The notes beneath the pieces were generated by a model. That model searched no databases and was not told the origin of the DNA. It saw only the letters and a program-made list of their open reading frames with translations. This document shows positions 25,152 to 34,337 of a stretch of 64,000 bases of DNA, piece by piece (positions within the stretch are counted from its first letter, which is position 1; every line of letters starts with the position of its first letter). Both the position numbers and the translations under genes were made by a program. The stretch is from Bradyrhizobium sp. Ash2021 (GTDB lineage: Bacteria > Pseudomonadota > Alphaproteobacteria > Rhizobiales > Xanthobacteraceae): positions 3,206,501-3,270,500 of the forward strand of contig NZ_CP100604.1 in NCBI RefSeq assembly GCF_031202265.1, written 5' to 3'.

Positions 25152-27857
25152 ATGACCGCGGTCGATCCGCAACTGCGGGCCACCCGCACCACCTGCGCCT
25201 ATTGCGGCGTCGGCTGCGGCGTGCTGGCGACGCCCGACGGCAGGGGCGGGGCGGCGATATCGGGCGACCCCGAGCATCCAGCCAATTTCGGCCGGCTGTG
25301 CTCGAAAGGCTCGGCGCTCGGCGAAACGCTCGGCCTTGAGGACCGGCTGCTTTATCCGATGATCCGCTGCGACAAGGGGACCCTGGAGCGGGTGGCCTGG
25401 AGCGACGCGCTCGATCATGTCGCGCACCGCTTTCAGCATATCATCGCCCGTGACGGTCCCGGCGCGGTTGCGTTCTATTTGTCCGGCCAATTGCTGACCG
25501 AAGATTATTACGTCGCCAACAAGTTGATGAAGGGTTTTATCGGCAGCGCCAATGTCGACACCAATTCGCGGCTCTGCATGGCGTCGTCGGTCGCGGGCCA
25601 TCGCCGCGCGTTCGGCGCGGACACCGTGCCCGGCTGCTATGAGGATCTCGACGAGGCGGATCTTTTGGTGTTGGTCGGCTCCAACGCGGCATGGTGCCAT
25701 CCGGTGCTGTTCCAGCGCATGCTCGCGAACAAGCAGGCGCGCGGCGCCCGCATCGTGGTGATCGACCCGCGGCGGACCGATACCGCCGGCGATGCCGACC
25801 TGTTCCTCGGATTGAAGCCCGGCACCGATACCGCGTTGTTCTCCGGCTTGCTGGCGCACCTTGCCGACCATGGCGCGCTCGACCGCGACTATATCGACCG
25901 CTACACGGCCGGTTTCGACGAAGCGATTGCGCGCGCCCGAAGCATGGCCGGCAGCGTGCGCGCGACCGCGCTGGCGACCGGCCTGTCGGAAAGCGACGTC
26001 GCGGCGTTCTTCCAGATGTTTGCCAATACGCCGCGCGTGGTCACGCTGTATTCGCAAGGCGTCAACCAGTCGGCGCAGGGTACCGACAAAGTCAATGCCA
26101 TCGTCAATTGCCACCTCGCGACGGGCCGGATCGGCAAAGTCGGCGCGTCGCCGTTCTCGCTGACCGGACAGCCCAATGCGATGGGCGGGCGCGAGGTCGG
26201 CGGGCTCGCCAACCAGCTCGCCGCCCACATGGCGTTCACGCCGCCGGACATCGACCGCGTGCGTCGGTTCTGGAAGGCGCCGCGCATCGCCACCCATGAG
26301 GGGCTGAAGGCGGTGCAGATGTTCGAGGGCGTAGCGCGCGGCGAGATCAAGGCGTTGTGGGTGATGGGCACCAATCCGGCGGTGTCGCTGCCGGACGCCG
26401 ACGCGGCCCGCGCCGCGCTGAAGAAGCTCGAACTGTTCGTGGTCTCCGAGAATGTGCGCTCCAATGACACCGTCGACGCCGGCGCGCATGTGCTGCTGCC
26501 GGCGGAGGCTTGGGGCGAGAAATCGGGCACGGTGACCAATTCGGAACGGCGCATCTCGCGCCAGCGCGCGTTTCTCAACGCCCCGGGCGAGGCCAAGCCC
26601 GATTGGTGGATTGTCGGCGAAATCGCAAAGCGGCTCGGCTTTGGCGCGGCATTCGATTTCAACTCCGCGGCGGACGTATTCCGCGAGCACGCAGCACTTT
26701 CGGCATTCGAGAATGACGGCGCCCGCGATTTCGATATCGGCGCATTGAAAGCGGTATCGGACGAAGGCTTCGACGCCATGGCGCCGGTACAATGGCCGAT
26801 CCGCCTTAATGAACAGCCGCAGGCGCGCTTCTTTGGCGAAGGCGGATTTTTCTCCAACGACAGCAGAGCACGCTTCATCGCGCCGGAAATTCCGGCGTTG
26901 CGGACCGAGACCACGGCCGCGCGGCCGTTGCGGCTGAACACCGGCCGCATCCGGGATCAGTGGCACACCATGACCCGCACCGGAAGCAGCCCGCGGCTGG
27001 GCCAGCATCTGCCGGAGCCGTTCGTCGAAGTTCATCCCGACGATGCCGCACGGCACGGCGTGGCCGACGGCGACTTTGCGCGGGTGACGACCGATTACGG
27101 ACAATGCACGCTAAAAGTCGTCGTGAGCGAGCGGCAGCAGCGCGGCATGCTGTTCGCACCGATCCACTGGAGCGAGGCCAACGCCACCGGTGCCCGCGTC
27201 GGCGCGCTGGTGGCGCCGCACACCGATCCATACTCGGGCCAGCCCGAGAACAAGGCGACGCCGGCCTCGATCGCGCCGTATGAATACGTGTTCCGGGGCT
27301 TTGCGCTGTCACGCAAGCCACTCAACTTGCCGGCGCATGCGTGGGTTGTGCGCGTCGCCGTCAATGGCGGCTACGGCTATCTGTTCGCCGACAATGCCGA
27401 TCTCACCGGCTGGCAATCCTGGCTGAAGTCCCGCGCCGGGCATGACTTTGCCGAATACAAGGATTTTGGCGGCGGCGTCTATCGTGCGGCGTCCTTTGCC
27501 GGCGACCGTATCGAAACCTGCCTGTTCATCGGGCCCGCGCGCGATGCCGGCGACTGGAACGTGGTCAAGGGGCTGTTTGCGGCCGACACGCTCAGCAACG
27601 TGCAGCGCCGCATGCTGCTCTCGGGCAAATCGGCGGATGGCCTCGCCAGCGCCGGTCCGATCGTCTGTGCCTGCTTCGGGGTCGGCCGCAGCACGATCTG
27701 CGACACCATTGCGGCCGGTGCGCGCTCCGCCGCCGAGATCGGGGCGAAGCTTAAAGCCGGCACCAATTGCGGCTCGTGCATTCCGGAACTGAAGCGGCTG
27801 ATCGCGCAGACAGGTGTGAATTCCCCGCCGCAGCAATTGGCGGCCACGGCTCATTAG
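25152..27857 (+). CDS. nasC: Assimilatory nitrate reductase catalytic subunit NasC
   Basis: A 901-residue cytoplasmic molybdopterin (bis-MGD) enzyme reducing nitrate to nitrite. An N-terminal [4Fe-4S] motif, CAYCGVGCGV...C, uses Cys15, Cys18, Cys22 and Cys50. The MGD-binding body includes NTNSRLCMASSVAGHRRAFG (written here in part), GSNAAWCHPV and MGTNPAVSLPD. The C-terminus has an added BFD-like [2Fe-2S] domain (CACFGVGRSTICDTIAAG ... TNCGSC), which takes electrons from the flavoprotein. This two-cluster layout is the NasC/NasA type. Nitrite reductase NirA is not in the window. Last gene of the narK operon; it converges with the monooxygenase gene 13 bases on. Confidence 0.94.
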   Translation: MTAVDPQLRATRTTCAYCGVGCGVLATPDGRGGAAISGDPEHPANFGRLCSKGSALGETLGLEDRLLYPMIRCDKGTLERVAWSDALDHVAHRFQHIIARDGPGAVAFYLSGQLLTEDYYVANKLMKGFIGSANVDTNSRLCMASSVAGHRRAFGADTVPGCYEDLDEADLLVLVGSNAAWCHPVLFQRMLANKQARGARIVVIDPRRTDTAGDADLFLGLKPGTDTALFSGLLAHLADHGALDRDYIDRYTAGFDEAIARARSMAGSVRATALATGLSESDVAAFFQMFANTPRVVTLYSQGVNQSAQGTDKVNAIVNCHLATGRIGKVGASPFSLTGQPNAMGGREVGGLANQLAAHMAFTPPDIDRVRRFWKAPRIATHEGLKAVQMFEGVARGEIKALWVMGTNPAVSLPDADAARAALKKLELFVVSENVRSNDTVDAGAHVLLPAEAWGEKSGTVTNSERRISRQRAFLNAPGEAKPDWWIVGEIAKRLGFGAAFDFNSAADVFREHAALSAFENDGARDFDIGALKAVSDEGFDAMAPVQWPIRLNEQPQARFFGEGGFFSNDSRARFIAPEIPALRTETTAARPLRLNTGRIRDQWHTMTRTGSSPRLGQHLPEPFVEVHPDDAARHGVADGDFARVTTDYGQCTLKVVVSERQQRGMLFAPIHWSEANATGARVGALVAPHTDPYSGQPENKATPASIAPYEYVFRGFALSRKPLNLPAHAWVVRVAVNGGYGYLFADNADLTGWQSWLKSRAGHDFAEYKDFGGGVYRAASFAGDRIETCLFIGPARDAGDWNVVKGLFAADTLSNVQRRMLLSGKSADGLASAGPIVCACFGVGRSTICDTIAAGARSAAEIGAKLKAGTNCGSCIPELKRLIAQTGVNSPPQQLAATAH

Positions 27858-27870
27858 CGCGCTGGAAATC

Positions 27871-28242
27871 TCAGGCGACGCAAAGACCGTCGACCGCCAT
27901 CTTGCGAAACAGATGTGGCGAGCCGGTCGAACCGTCCGGGTAGTGCTGCAGCTTCGATTGAAAGTCGGGGTTGGTGAACGCGGCCCTGAACGCGCCGACG
28001 CTCTCCCAGACCGCGTAGTTCAGATAGGTCGCGCTTCCGGCGATGCCGCGATGCAGTTGGGTCGAGATAAAGCCCGGTTGCGCCCTGAAGTAGTTCGCAT
28101 CGTCGGTCCATGCGGCAATCAAGGCATCGGCCTGTTCGGGCGCGACATGGAAGACATTGACCAGCACGACCGGCTCCTTGCTCTGGTCCTGTATCTGGTC
28201 GCGGATCGAGACGCGTTCATCCAGTTCCCTTAGCTGAAGCAT
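27871..28242 (-). CDS. Antibiotic biosynthesis monooxygenase (ABM) domain protein
   Basis: A 123-residue protein of the ABM/dimeric alpha-beta barrel superfamily (about residues 24-110; VVLVNVFHVAPEQADALIAAWTDDANYFRAQPGFISTQLHRG...YLNYAVWESVGAFRAAF). Members oxidise quinol-like or haem substrates, or bind small molecules. It is translationally linked to the upstream MarR gene: the ATG lies three bases past the MarR stop and its AGGAG site lies inside the MarR coding end. Probably the enzyme controlled by that regulator; a quinone-stress role is inference. Confidence 0.85.
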   Translation of the reverse strand: MLQLRELDERVSIRDQIQDQSKEPVVLVNVFHVAPEQADALIAAWTDDANYFRAQPGFISTQLHRGIAGSATYLNYAVWESVGAFRAAFTNPDFQSKLQHYPDGSTGSPHLFRKMAVDGLCVA

Positions 28243-28244
28243 GG

Positions 28245-28724
28245 TTACTTCTCCTCTGCTGCGAGATATTCATCCGCCTCGCCGGCGGCCTGCGCCAAAT
28301 TGCTGTTCATATGCGTGAGCACGTCGAGCGCCGTGGAGATGCGCTCCAGCGACAATCCCGCCATCAGGTCGCGCGCCCAGGGTCGTTGACGCTTTTCGGC
28401 GTCCTTCACCGCGGCGCGCCCCTGCGCCGTCAACACCACCAGTTTTGCGCGTTGATGATGCGGATTGGCCGCGAAACGCACCAGATCCTTCTCCGCCAGG
28501 AGATCGGCGACCCGCTGAACCGCCTGCCGCGACAGGCCCATGTTGCGGGCGATATGCGCGACCGGGAGCGGCACCGGCGACAAATCAAGCGCGCCGAGCA
28601 CCTGCCACCACGCGGAGGTCAGGCCGATATCGGCGACCAGGCGATTGCCGGTGTCGATCAGCGCTCCGTTCAGCCGGAACACCGACACGATGAGGTCGGC
28701 AACGGTTTCGTCTCGCTTTGACAT
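28245..28724 (-). CDS. MarR family transcriptional regulator
   Basis: A 159-residue winged-helix repressor. The DNA-binding core is PLPVAHIARNMGLSRQAVQRVADLLAEKDLVRFAANPHHQRAKLVVLTAQGRAAV (about residues 52-108), flanked by the helices of the MarR dimer interface. No ribosome site precedes the ATG at 28724; the start codon lies inside an 18-base palindrome (28723-28740), a likely autorepression operator, and the transcript might be leaderless. It forms an operon with the ABM gene and is divergent from an SMP-30 gene. Confidence 0.88.
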   Translation of the reverse strand: MSKRDETVADLIVSVFRLNGALIDTGNRLVADIGLTSAWWQVLGALDLSPVPLPVAHIARNMGLSRQAVQRVADLLAEKDLVRFAANPHHQRAKLVVLTAQGRAAVKDAEKRQRPWARDLMAGLSLERISTALDVLTHMNSNLAQAAGEADEYLAAEEK

Positions 28725-28740
28725 GACAATATATTGTCAT
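28723..28740. promoter_or_regulatory. Candidate MarR operator overlapping the marR start codon
   Basis: ATGACAATATATTGTCAT is a perfect 18-base palindrome, A/T rich in a GC-rich genome. A further TTGTCA half site follows at 28753-28758. Binding here would shut the MarR/ABM operon and could affect the divergent SMP-30 gene. Confidence 0.65.
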
Positions 28741-28848
28741 ATCGGTATGTAGTTGTCAATGCGGAATACCCGCCTTGCGGCCAATCGACGGTACGGAAGA
28801 CGTCCTCTATGGTGCGCCTGCTTTTGCAATACGGGTGAGACCCAAGAA

Positions 28849-29751
28849 ATGATGTATCTGGAAACGCCGCCGCGACTGATCGAAACCCAAATCTTCTCGG
28901 CGATGCCCGCCGAGTTCCGCCGCAAGGAGCGCACCGACTGGGCCGACGCCAACCGGCCGGGCGCGGCGACCGATTGCTTCATCGAGGGCCCGTCGTTCGA
29001 CGCTGACGGCAATCTCTACGTCGTCGACATTCCGTTCGGGCGCATCTTCAAGATCACGCCAGACCGGAAATGGTCGCTGGTGGTCGAATATGACGGCTGG
29101 CCCAACGGCCTCAAGATCAGCCGCGACGGCCGCATTTTTGTCGCCGACTACATGCACGGCATCATGGAACTCGATGCGCGGGCAGGGCGGATGCAGAAGG
29201 TTCTGACATCGCGCAATTCGGAATCGTTCCGCGGCTGCAACGACCTGCATCTTGCCTCCAATGGCGACATCTATTTCACCGATCAGGGCCAGACCGGCCT
29301 GCACGACCCGACAGGGCGGGTATACCGGCTGAAAACCGACGGCCGGCTCGACTGCCTGATCGATACCGGCATCAGCCCCAACGGGCTGGTGCTCGATCCC
29401 GATGAGGCGGTGCTGTTTGTCGCAATGACCCGCGACAATGCGGTCTGGCGCATGCCGTTCATGAAGGACGGCAGCGTTTCAAAAGTCGGCCGCTTCTGTT
29501 CCATGTTTGGACCGAGCGGCCCTGACGGCATGACCATGGACCAGGCCGGCCGGCTGTTCGTGGCGCATGCCTCGCTCGGGCATGTCTTCGTGTTCGCTCC
29601 GAACGGCGAATTGATCGCCCGCATCAAATCCTGCGCCGGGCAAAGCTGCACCAATGTCGCGATCGGCGGCGAGAAGCGCGACCGTCTCTATATTACGGAG
29701 TCGGTAACCGGCTCGGTGCTGGTGGCGGATATCGGCGTGCTGGATGGTTAG
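28849..29751 (+). CDS. SMP-30/gluconolactonase family hydrolase
   Basis: A 300-residue six-bladed beta-propeller of the SMP-30 group, which hydrolyses sugar lactones or similar esters with a divalent metal. Expected metal-site positions are the Glu in CFIEGPSFDADGNLYVVD, the Asn in CNDLHLASNGDIYFTD and the Asp in GPDGMTMDQAGRLFVAH. I start at ATG 28849 (tandem ATGs, GTGAGA upstream); a longer frame from 28753 would run through the MarR promoter. Substrate unknown; other members here act on the sugar-acid route at 59-64 kb, but this copy lies apart. Confidence 0.87.
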   Translation: MMYLETPPRLIETQIFSAMPAEFRRKERTDWADANRPGAATDCFIEGPSFDADGNLYVVDIPFGRIFKITPDRKWSLVVEYDGWPNGLKISRDGRIFVADYMHGIMELDARAGRMQKVLTSRNSESFRGCNDLHLASNGDIYFTDQGQTGLHDPTGRVYRLKTDGRLDCLIDTGISPNGLVLDPDEAVLFVAMTRDNAVWRMPFMKDGSVSKVGRFCSMFGPSGPDGMTMDQAGRLFVAHASLGHVFVFAPNGELIARIKSCAGQSCTNVAIGGEKRDRLYITESVTGSVLVADIGVLDG

Positions 29752-29753
29752 CC

Positions 29754-29876
29754 CGTCATTGCGAGGAGCCAACGGGTCCGGCCTTCGGCCGGCCCGATGA
29801 TAAACTCCGCGACGAAGCAATCCATTCTTTCTTTTCCACGTTAGGTATGGATTGCTTCGCTTCGCTCGCAGTGACG
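29754..29876. repeat. Palindromic repeat, family A, long form
   Basis: Begins CGTCATTGCGAGGAGCC three bases after the SMP-30 stop and ends CTCGCAGTGACG. It contains the inserted palindrome GGTCCGGCCTTCGGCCGGCC. It separates convergent genes. Confidence 0.85.
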
Positions 29877-29892
29877 GCTTTTGTAGCCACCC

Positions 29893-30822
29893 TCACGACT
29901 TCCGATGCTTTGCATTGACCGCAATCGCGGCCGCCGCGGTGCGGTTCTCGACGCCGAGTTTGGAATAGATCTGCTCGAGGTGCTTGTCGACGGTGCGCGG
30001 GCTCAAGCCCAGGATTTGCGCGATGTCGCGGTTGGTCTTGCCCTTGGACAGCCACGACAGCACCTCGCCCTCGCGCGTCGTCAGGCCAAGTTCGCTGGAG
30101 AATTCCGCCGGCGTGTCGGCGCCGGTGTCCTTGGCCAGCCGAAGCAGGAATTCGTTGGGGCCGAGCTTGCCCATATATTGCAAGCGCAACTGCTCGTGAC
30201 CTGCAAAAGACGCCATCGCCGCGGCCTTCGATCCGGCCTTGCCCTGCTGGGCCTGATTGAGCCAGTGCGGGATCGGATCCGGCAGCACGAATTCTTCCTC
30301 GGTATCGGCGGCGAGCGTGGCCGACAACAGTTTTTGCGCCTGTGGGGTCGCCCACATGATCTTGCCCTGGCCGTTGACCGCGAGAAGATAGCGGCCGGAG
30401 ACGTCGAGCGCGGCACGGGCGCTCTGCGTCAGCCGCGCGTTGGCGAGGTGGACCCGAATCCGCGCGATCATCTCCTCGACCACGATTGGCTTGGTGACGT
30501 AATCGACGCCGCCGGCCTCGAGGCCGCGGACGATATGTTCGGTTTCCGCCAGCCCCGTCATGAAGATGATCGGGACGTTGCCAAGGCCGGCGTCGCGCTT
30601 CAGCCGTTTGCAGGTCTCAAAACCGTCCATGCCAGGCATCACGGCGTCGAGCAGCACGATGTCGGGCGTAATCTGGTCGACGATCCGCATCGCCGAAGCG
30701 CCGTCGAGCGCGACCATCACGGTCATGCCCGCGCCGTCGAGCGCGTCGGTGAGCAGCCGCAGCGTCTCCGGGGAATCATCGACGACGAGCGCGACATCGC
30801 GCTTTTTGGATTCAGTGATCAT
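29893..30822 (-). CDS. Response regulator with LuxR-type output domain
   Basis: A 309-residue two-component regulator. Residues 10-130 are a receiver domain with Asp59 in PDIVLLDAVMPGMDG and the Thr/Lys of IIFMTG and VTKPI. A middle section (about 140-235) contains a PAS-like stretch (SGRYLLAVNGQGKIMWATPQAQKLL). Residues 245-305 are a LuxR/GerE helix-turn-helix (LTTREGEVLSWLSKGKTNRDIAQILGLSPRTVDKHLEQIYSKLGV). Its start overlaps the end of the transporter-kinase gene by 11 bases, so the two are a translationally coupled pair. It probably activates the divergent amide operon. Confidence 0.92.
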   Translation of the reverse strand: MITESKKRDVALVVDDSPETLRLLTDALDGAGMTVMVALDGASAMRIVDQITPDIVLLDAVMPGMDGFETCKRLKRDAGLGNVPIIFMTGLAETEHIVRGLEAGGVDYVTKPIVVEEMIARIRVHLANARLTQSARAALDVSGRYLLAVNGQGKIMWATPQAQKLLSATLAADTEEEFVLPDPIPHWLNQAQQGKAGSKAAAMASFAGHEQLRLQYMGKLGPNEFLLRLAKDTGADTPAEFSSELGLTTREGEVLSWLSKGKTNRDIAQILGLSPRTVDKHLEQIYSKLGVENRTAAAAIAVNAKHRKS

Positions 30823-33800
30823 AGCTGTGCAGGGTCTTCAAGGTCGCCATGTACTGGTCGAGGTCGAAACGGTCGATCAGTGCGCGCATTTGCGTGACGA
30901 AATCGGCATGCTCGGGGTAATCGTTGCCGATCTCGTCGAGCTTGACCTGGATGGCGCGGATATAACCCAATTGTCCGAGGCCGATCAGTTCCTCGACATA
31001 TCTCACCGGCGGCCGCGAGCCGGTATCGGGCTTCCAGTGCGGCACGGGGATTTCTTCATCGGCCTCATACTGCCATTCGAGCTTGAGCAACTGCCGGATC
31101 GATTCCAGCAGGCGGGGAATGTCGATCGGCTTCATCAGATAGCCGTCATGGAACGGCTGCGCCAGCGGCGTGCCGTGTGCCTCGAGGGCGCTGGCCGACA
31201 CCATCAGGATACGGGCCTGATGATGGCCGTTCGAACGCAATGTTTCCGCCACCGTCCATCCGTCCATTCCGGCCATCGAGATATCAAGCAGGAAAAGATC
31301 GGGCCGGCAATGCTGGGCCAGCGCAAGGCAGGCGGGTCCGTCCGGCGCGCTCAGGAGGATAAAGCCGAGCGGCGCCAGCACCTCGCGCAGCAGATCGCGG
31401 TGGGTCGGATCGTCGTCGGTGACCAGGATGGTCTTGCGCGGCCCGTGATAGCCATAGATCGGGGCCTCGACCGGGGCGATCCGCGTCGGGTTGGTGACTT
31501 CCGACAGCAGGATCTTGACGCGAAAATTGCTGCCGGTTCCGACCGTACTGGTGACCCTTATGTCGCCCCCCATGACGCCCGCCAAGAGCCGGCTGATCGT
31601 CAGGCCAAGGCCGGTGCCGGTTTGCGGCTGCGACACGCCGAGCGCGCCGCGCTCGAAGGGGGCGAAGATACGTTCGAGATCGCCGGCCTGGATGCCCGGA
31701 CCGGTGTCGATCACCTCGAATTCCGCAACGGGGCTGCGGTAATGCACGACGAACCGCACGCTGCCGGCTTGCGTGAATTTGATGGCGTTCGACAGCAAAT
31801 TGATCAGGATCTGGCGCAGCCGCTTTTCATCGGCATACACCACGACCGGCAACAGCGTCGGCCGCTTGAAGACGAAGTCGACGCCCTTGGCGGCGGCCTG
31901 CAGGCGGAACATGCCGACGAGCTGATCGAGGAAATCGCTGAGGCGCACCTCGTCGCGCGACAGATAGAGCCGGCCGGCCTCGATTTTCGAGATATCCAGA
32001 ATGCCGTCGATCAGCCCGGACAGATGGTCGGCGCTGCGGCGCACCACGCGCACCTGGTCGCGCGGTTTTGTCTGCAGGCTGGAATCCTGCTCCAGCAATT
32101 GGGCGTAGCCGCTGATCGCGTTCAGCGGCGAGCGCAGTTCATGGCTGATGCCCACAACATAGCGGCTCTTGGCGAGATTGGCGGACTCGGCGACTTCCTT
32201 GGCGCGCTGCAGTTCGGCGTCGGTGCGCTTATGCGCGTCGATTTCCTGGATCAGGAGCGTGGTCTGCCGCCGCGTTTCCGCTTCCGCCGCGCGCCGGCTT
32301 TGTTGCGCCAGCACGAACAGCCACGCCACCACGCCGATGATGATGGTCAGCGCAAAGAATACTTTCCAGAGCACGTCCGACAACAGTCCGGCGGCATGCA
32401 CCGTCGCTGACGTCTGCAGGTAGATCAGCGCCAGCGTCAGCCCGACCATACCGGCGGATATCGCGAACACGCCGAGATAATGCCCGAGCTGGGAGTTGAT
32501 CCGGGTATAGATCGGCTCCGGCAGCATTTTTCCTAGCGTTTCCGAGACCTGCGCCTGGATCCGCGCATGCGGCTTGCAGAGATCGTGGCAGCGCGCGTCG
32601 AGCGAACAACATAGCGAGCAGATCGGGCCGGCATAGGCGGGGCAGGAGGCCATATCCTCCGGCTCGAACGCGTGTTCGCAGATACAGCACTGGATCGATT
32701 CGAGGTTCTGCCAGCTCCGCTTCGGCTTGCGCGCGATGTAATATTTGCCGTCGGTCGCCCACGCGATCAGCGGTGCCGCGATGAAGGCAACGGCCAGTGC
32801 GACAAAAGCCGACAGCGCCTTCGCGGTCGGACCGAACAGGCCGTAGAAGGCGCTGATCGAGACGATGGTCGCAATCAACATCGCGCCGACGCCGACCGGG
32901 TTGATGTCGTAGAGATGCGCGCGCTTGAACTCGATGTGCTGCGGGCGCAGGCCAAGCGGCTTGTTGATCACGAGATCGGCAACCAGCGCGCCGACCCAGG
33001 CGATCGCGACGTTGGAGTAGAGCGCCAGCGTCTGCTCCAGCGCCTTGTAGACGCCGATCTCCATCAACAAGAGCGCGACCATGACGTTGAACACCAGCCA
33101 GACCACGCGGCCGGGATGGCTGTGGGTGAGGCGGGAGAAGAAGTTCGACCAGGCGATCGAACCGGCATAGGCGTTGGTGACGTTGATCTTGACCTGCGAC
33201 AGGATCACGAAGGTGCCGGTCAATGCCAGCGCCAGATTGGGCTGCGACAGCACATAGCGAAACGCTTCGAGATACATATGCGCGGGCTCGGCGGCGTGCT
33301 CGTTGGAGACGCCGTGGCTCAGCGCGAAGAAGGCGAGGAACGATCCCGCCAAGAGCTTGAGCGAACCGAGAACGATCCAGCCGGGACCGGCGCTCAGCAG
33401 CGCGATCCACCACGATTTTCGCGAGGTTCGCCGGTCGCGCGGCAGGAAGCGCAGGAAGTCGACCTGTTCGCCGATCTGCGCCACCAGCGAAAACACCACC
33501 GAGGCGGCGGTGCCGAACAGCAAGAGATCGAGATGGCCGCCGGCATCGCCATGCTCGCCGGCAAATTTTCGCCATTCGGTAAAGGAGTACGGATTGGCAT
33601 AGGCGATCGCCGCGAACGGCATGATGTGAAGCACGATCCACAGCGGCTGCGTCCACAACTGGAAGCGGCTGATCAGCGTGATGCCGTACGCCACCAGCGG
33701 GATGATGACGACGGCGCTGATGAGATAGCCGATCGGCCGCGGGATTCCGAAGCACATCTCGAGCGCGCTGGCGAGGATGACGGCTTCGATCGCAAAGAAG

Positions 33801-34183
33801 ATGAAGGTGAACGACGCGTAGATCAGCGAGGTGATGGTCGAGCCGATATAACCGAAGCCGGCGCCCCGGGTCAGAAGATCGATGTCGATGCCGCATTTGG
33901 CGGCGTGATAGGCGATCGGCAAACCGCACAGGAAAATGATGACGCTGACCACAAGAATGGCGGCGGTCGCGTTCATTGCACCGTAATTGAGCGTGATCGT
34001 GCCGCCGATCGCCTCCATCGCCAGGAACGAGATCGCGCCGAGCGCGGTGTTGGCGACGCGGGCGGCCGACCATCGCCGCGCGCTCTTGGCGGTGAAGCGG
34101 AGCGCGTAGTCTTCCAGGGTCTGGTTCGCAACCCATTGATTGTACTGGCGTCTGACGCGGTCGATCCGCTGCCGCCCTGCCAC
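30812..34183 (-). CDS. NCS1 permease-like hybrid sensor histidine kinase/response regulator
   Basis: About 1123 residues. Residues 10-480 are a multi-span membrane part of NCS1 type (cytosine/purine/allantoin permeases; TLEDYALRFTAKSARRW, ISFLAMEAIGGTITLNYGA, GAGFGYIGSTITSLIYASFT). Then comes a cysteine-rich block at 499-536 (CCxC, C, CxxCC, C, C; zinc-finger-like), two more spans (about 570-630), a HisKA/HATPase kinase (SHELRSPLNAISGYAQLL, His681; N-box near 795; TGTGLGLTISRLLAG) and a receiver domain with Asp967 in FLLDISMAGMDG. I start it at GTG 34183 because AGGAG lies ten bases upstream; a TTG at 34276 has no such site. The natural reading is a transporter-derived receptor sensing a urea-, amide- or purine-like compound, divergent from the amide operon. 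Confidence 0.9.
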   Translation of the reverse strand: MAGRQRIDRVRRQYNQWVANQTLEDYALRFTAKSARRWSAARVANTALGAISFLAMEAIGGTITLNYGAMNATAAILVVSVIIFLCGLPIAYHAAKCGIDIDLLTRGAGFGYIGSTITSLIYASFTFIFFAIEAVILASALEMCFGIPRPIGYLISAVVIIPLVAYGITLISRFQLWTQPLWIVLHIMPFAAIAYANPYSFTEWRKFAGEHGDAGGHLDLLLFGTAASVVFSLVAQIGEQVDFLRFLPRDRRTSRKSWWIALLSAGPGWIVLGSLKLLAGSFLAFFALSHGVSNEHAAEPAHMYLEAFRYVLSQPNLALALTGTFVILSQVKINVTNAYAGSIAWSNFFSRLTHSHPGRVVWLVFNVMVALLLMEIGVYKALEQTLALYSNVAIAWVGALVADLVINKPLGLRPQHIEFKRAHLYDINPVGVGAMLIATIVSISAFYGLFGPTAKALSAFVALAVAFIAAPLIAWATDGKYYIARKPKRSWQNLESIQCCICEHAFEPEDMASCPAYAGPICSLCCSLDARCHDLCKPHARIQAQVSETLGKMLPEPIYTRINSQLGHYLGVFAISAGMVGLTLALIYLQTSATVHAAGLLSDVLWKVFFALTIIIGVVAWLFVLAQQSRRAAEAETRRQTTLLIQEIDAHKRTDAELQRAKEVAESANLAKSRYVVGISHELRSPLNAISGYAQLLEQDSSLQTKPRDQVRVVRRSADHLSGLIDGILDISKIEAGRLYLSRDEVRLSDFLDQLVGMFRLQAAAKGVDFVFKRPTLLPVVVYADEKRLRQILINLLSNAIKFTQAGSVRFVVHYRSPVAEFEVIDTGPGIQAGDLERIFAPFERGALGVSQPQTGTGLGLTISRLLAGVMGGDIRVTSTVGTGSNFRVKILLSEVTNPTRIAPVEAPIYGYHGPRKTILVTDDDPTHRDLLREVLAPLGFILLSAPDGPACLALAQHCRPDLFLLDISMAGMDGWTVAETLRSNGHHQARILMVSASALEAHGTPLAQPFHDGYLMKPIDIPRLLESIRQLLKLEWQYEADEEIPVPHWKPDTGSRPPVRYVEELIGLGQLGYIRAIQVKLDEIGNDYPEHADFVTQMRALIDRFDLDQYMATLKTLHSYDH

Positions 34184-34226
34184 TTCGATTAACTCCTCAA
34201 GCCCGACTGCACGCGAAACCGACCGC

Positions 34227-34262
34227 GATTGCGTTCGCGATTGCGTTCGTGATTCCGCTCGC
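34227..34262. repeat. Three 12-base tandem repeats upstream of the sensor kinase
   Basis: GATTGCGTTCGC, GATTGCGTTCGT and GATTCCGCTCGC follow one another without gaps, with a decayed fourth unit after. They lie in the divergent region 44-80 bases ahead of the kinase start and could be regulator-binding iterons or a slippage product. Confidence 0.8.
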
Positions 34263-34324
34263 AATTCCCGTACCAAAAACCTACGTCGCTATTTTGCGGT
34301 GCAATATACGCGATCTCACGTATC

Positions 34325-34337
34325 TGTGCAGTGCACA
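34325..34337. promoter_or_regulatory. Palindrome TGTGC-N3-GCACA before the amide operon
   Basis: TGTGCAGTGCACA is a perfect palindrome 57 bases upstream of the binding-protein start. It shares its half sites and spacing with the element at 21750-21764 in the nitrate locus. Confidence 0.5.

Noticed and set aside
24954..27104. A 716-codon open frame on the minus strand
   Set aside because: Antisense to flp and nasC, which have complete cofactor motifs; no recognisable protein on the opposite strand.
34184..34276. TTG start of the sensor kinase at 34276
   Set aside because: The extra residues translate the 12-base tandem repeats (TQSRTQSRSVSR) and no ribosome site precedes it; GTG 34183 has AGGAG.
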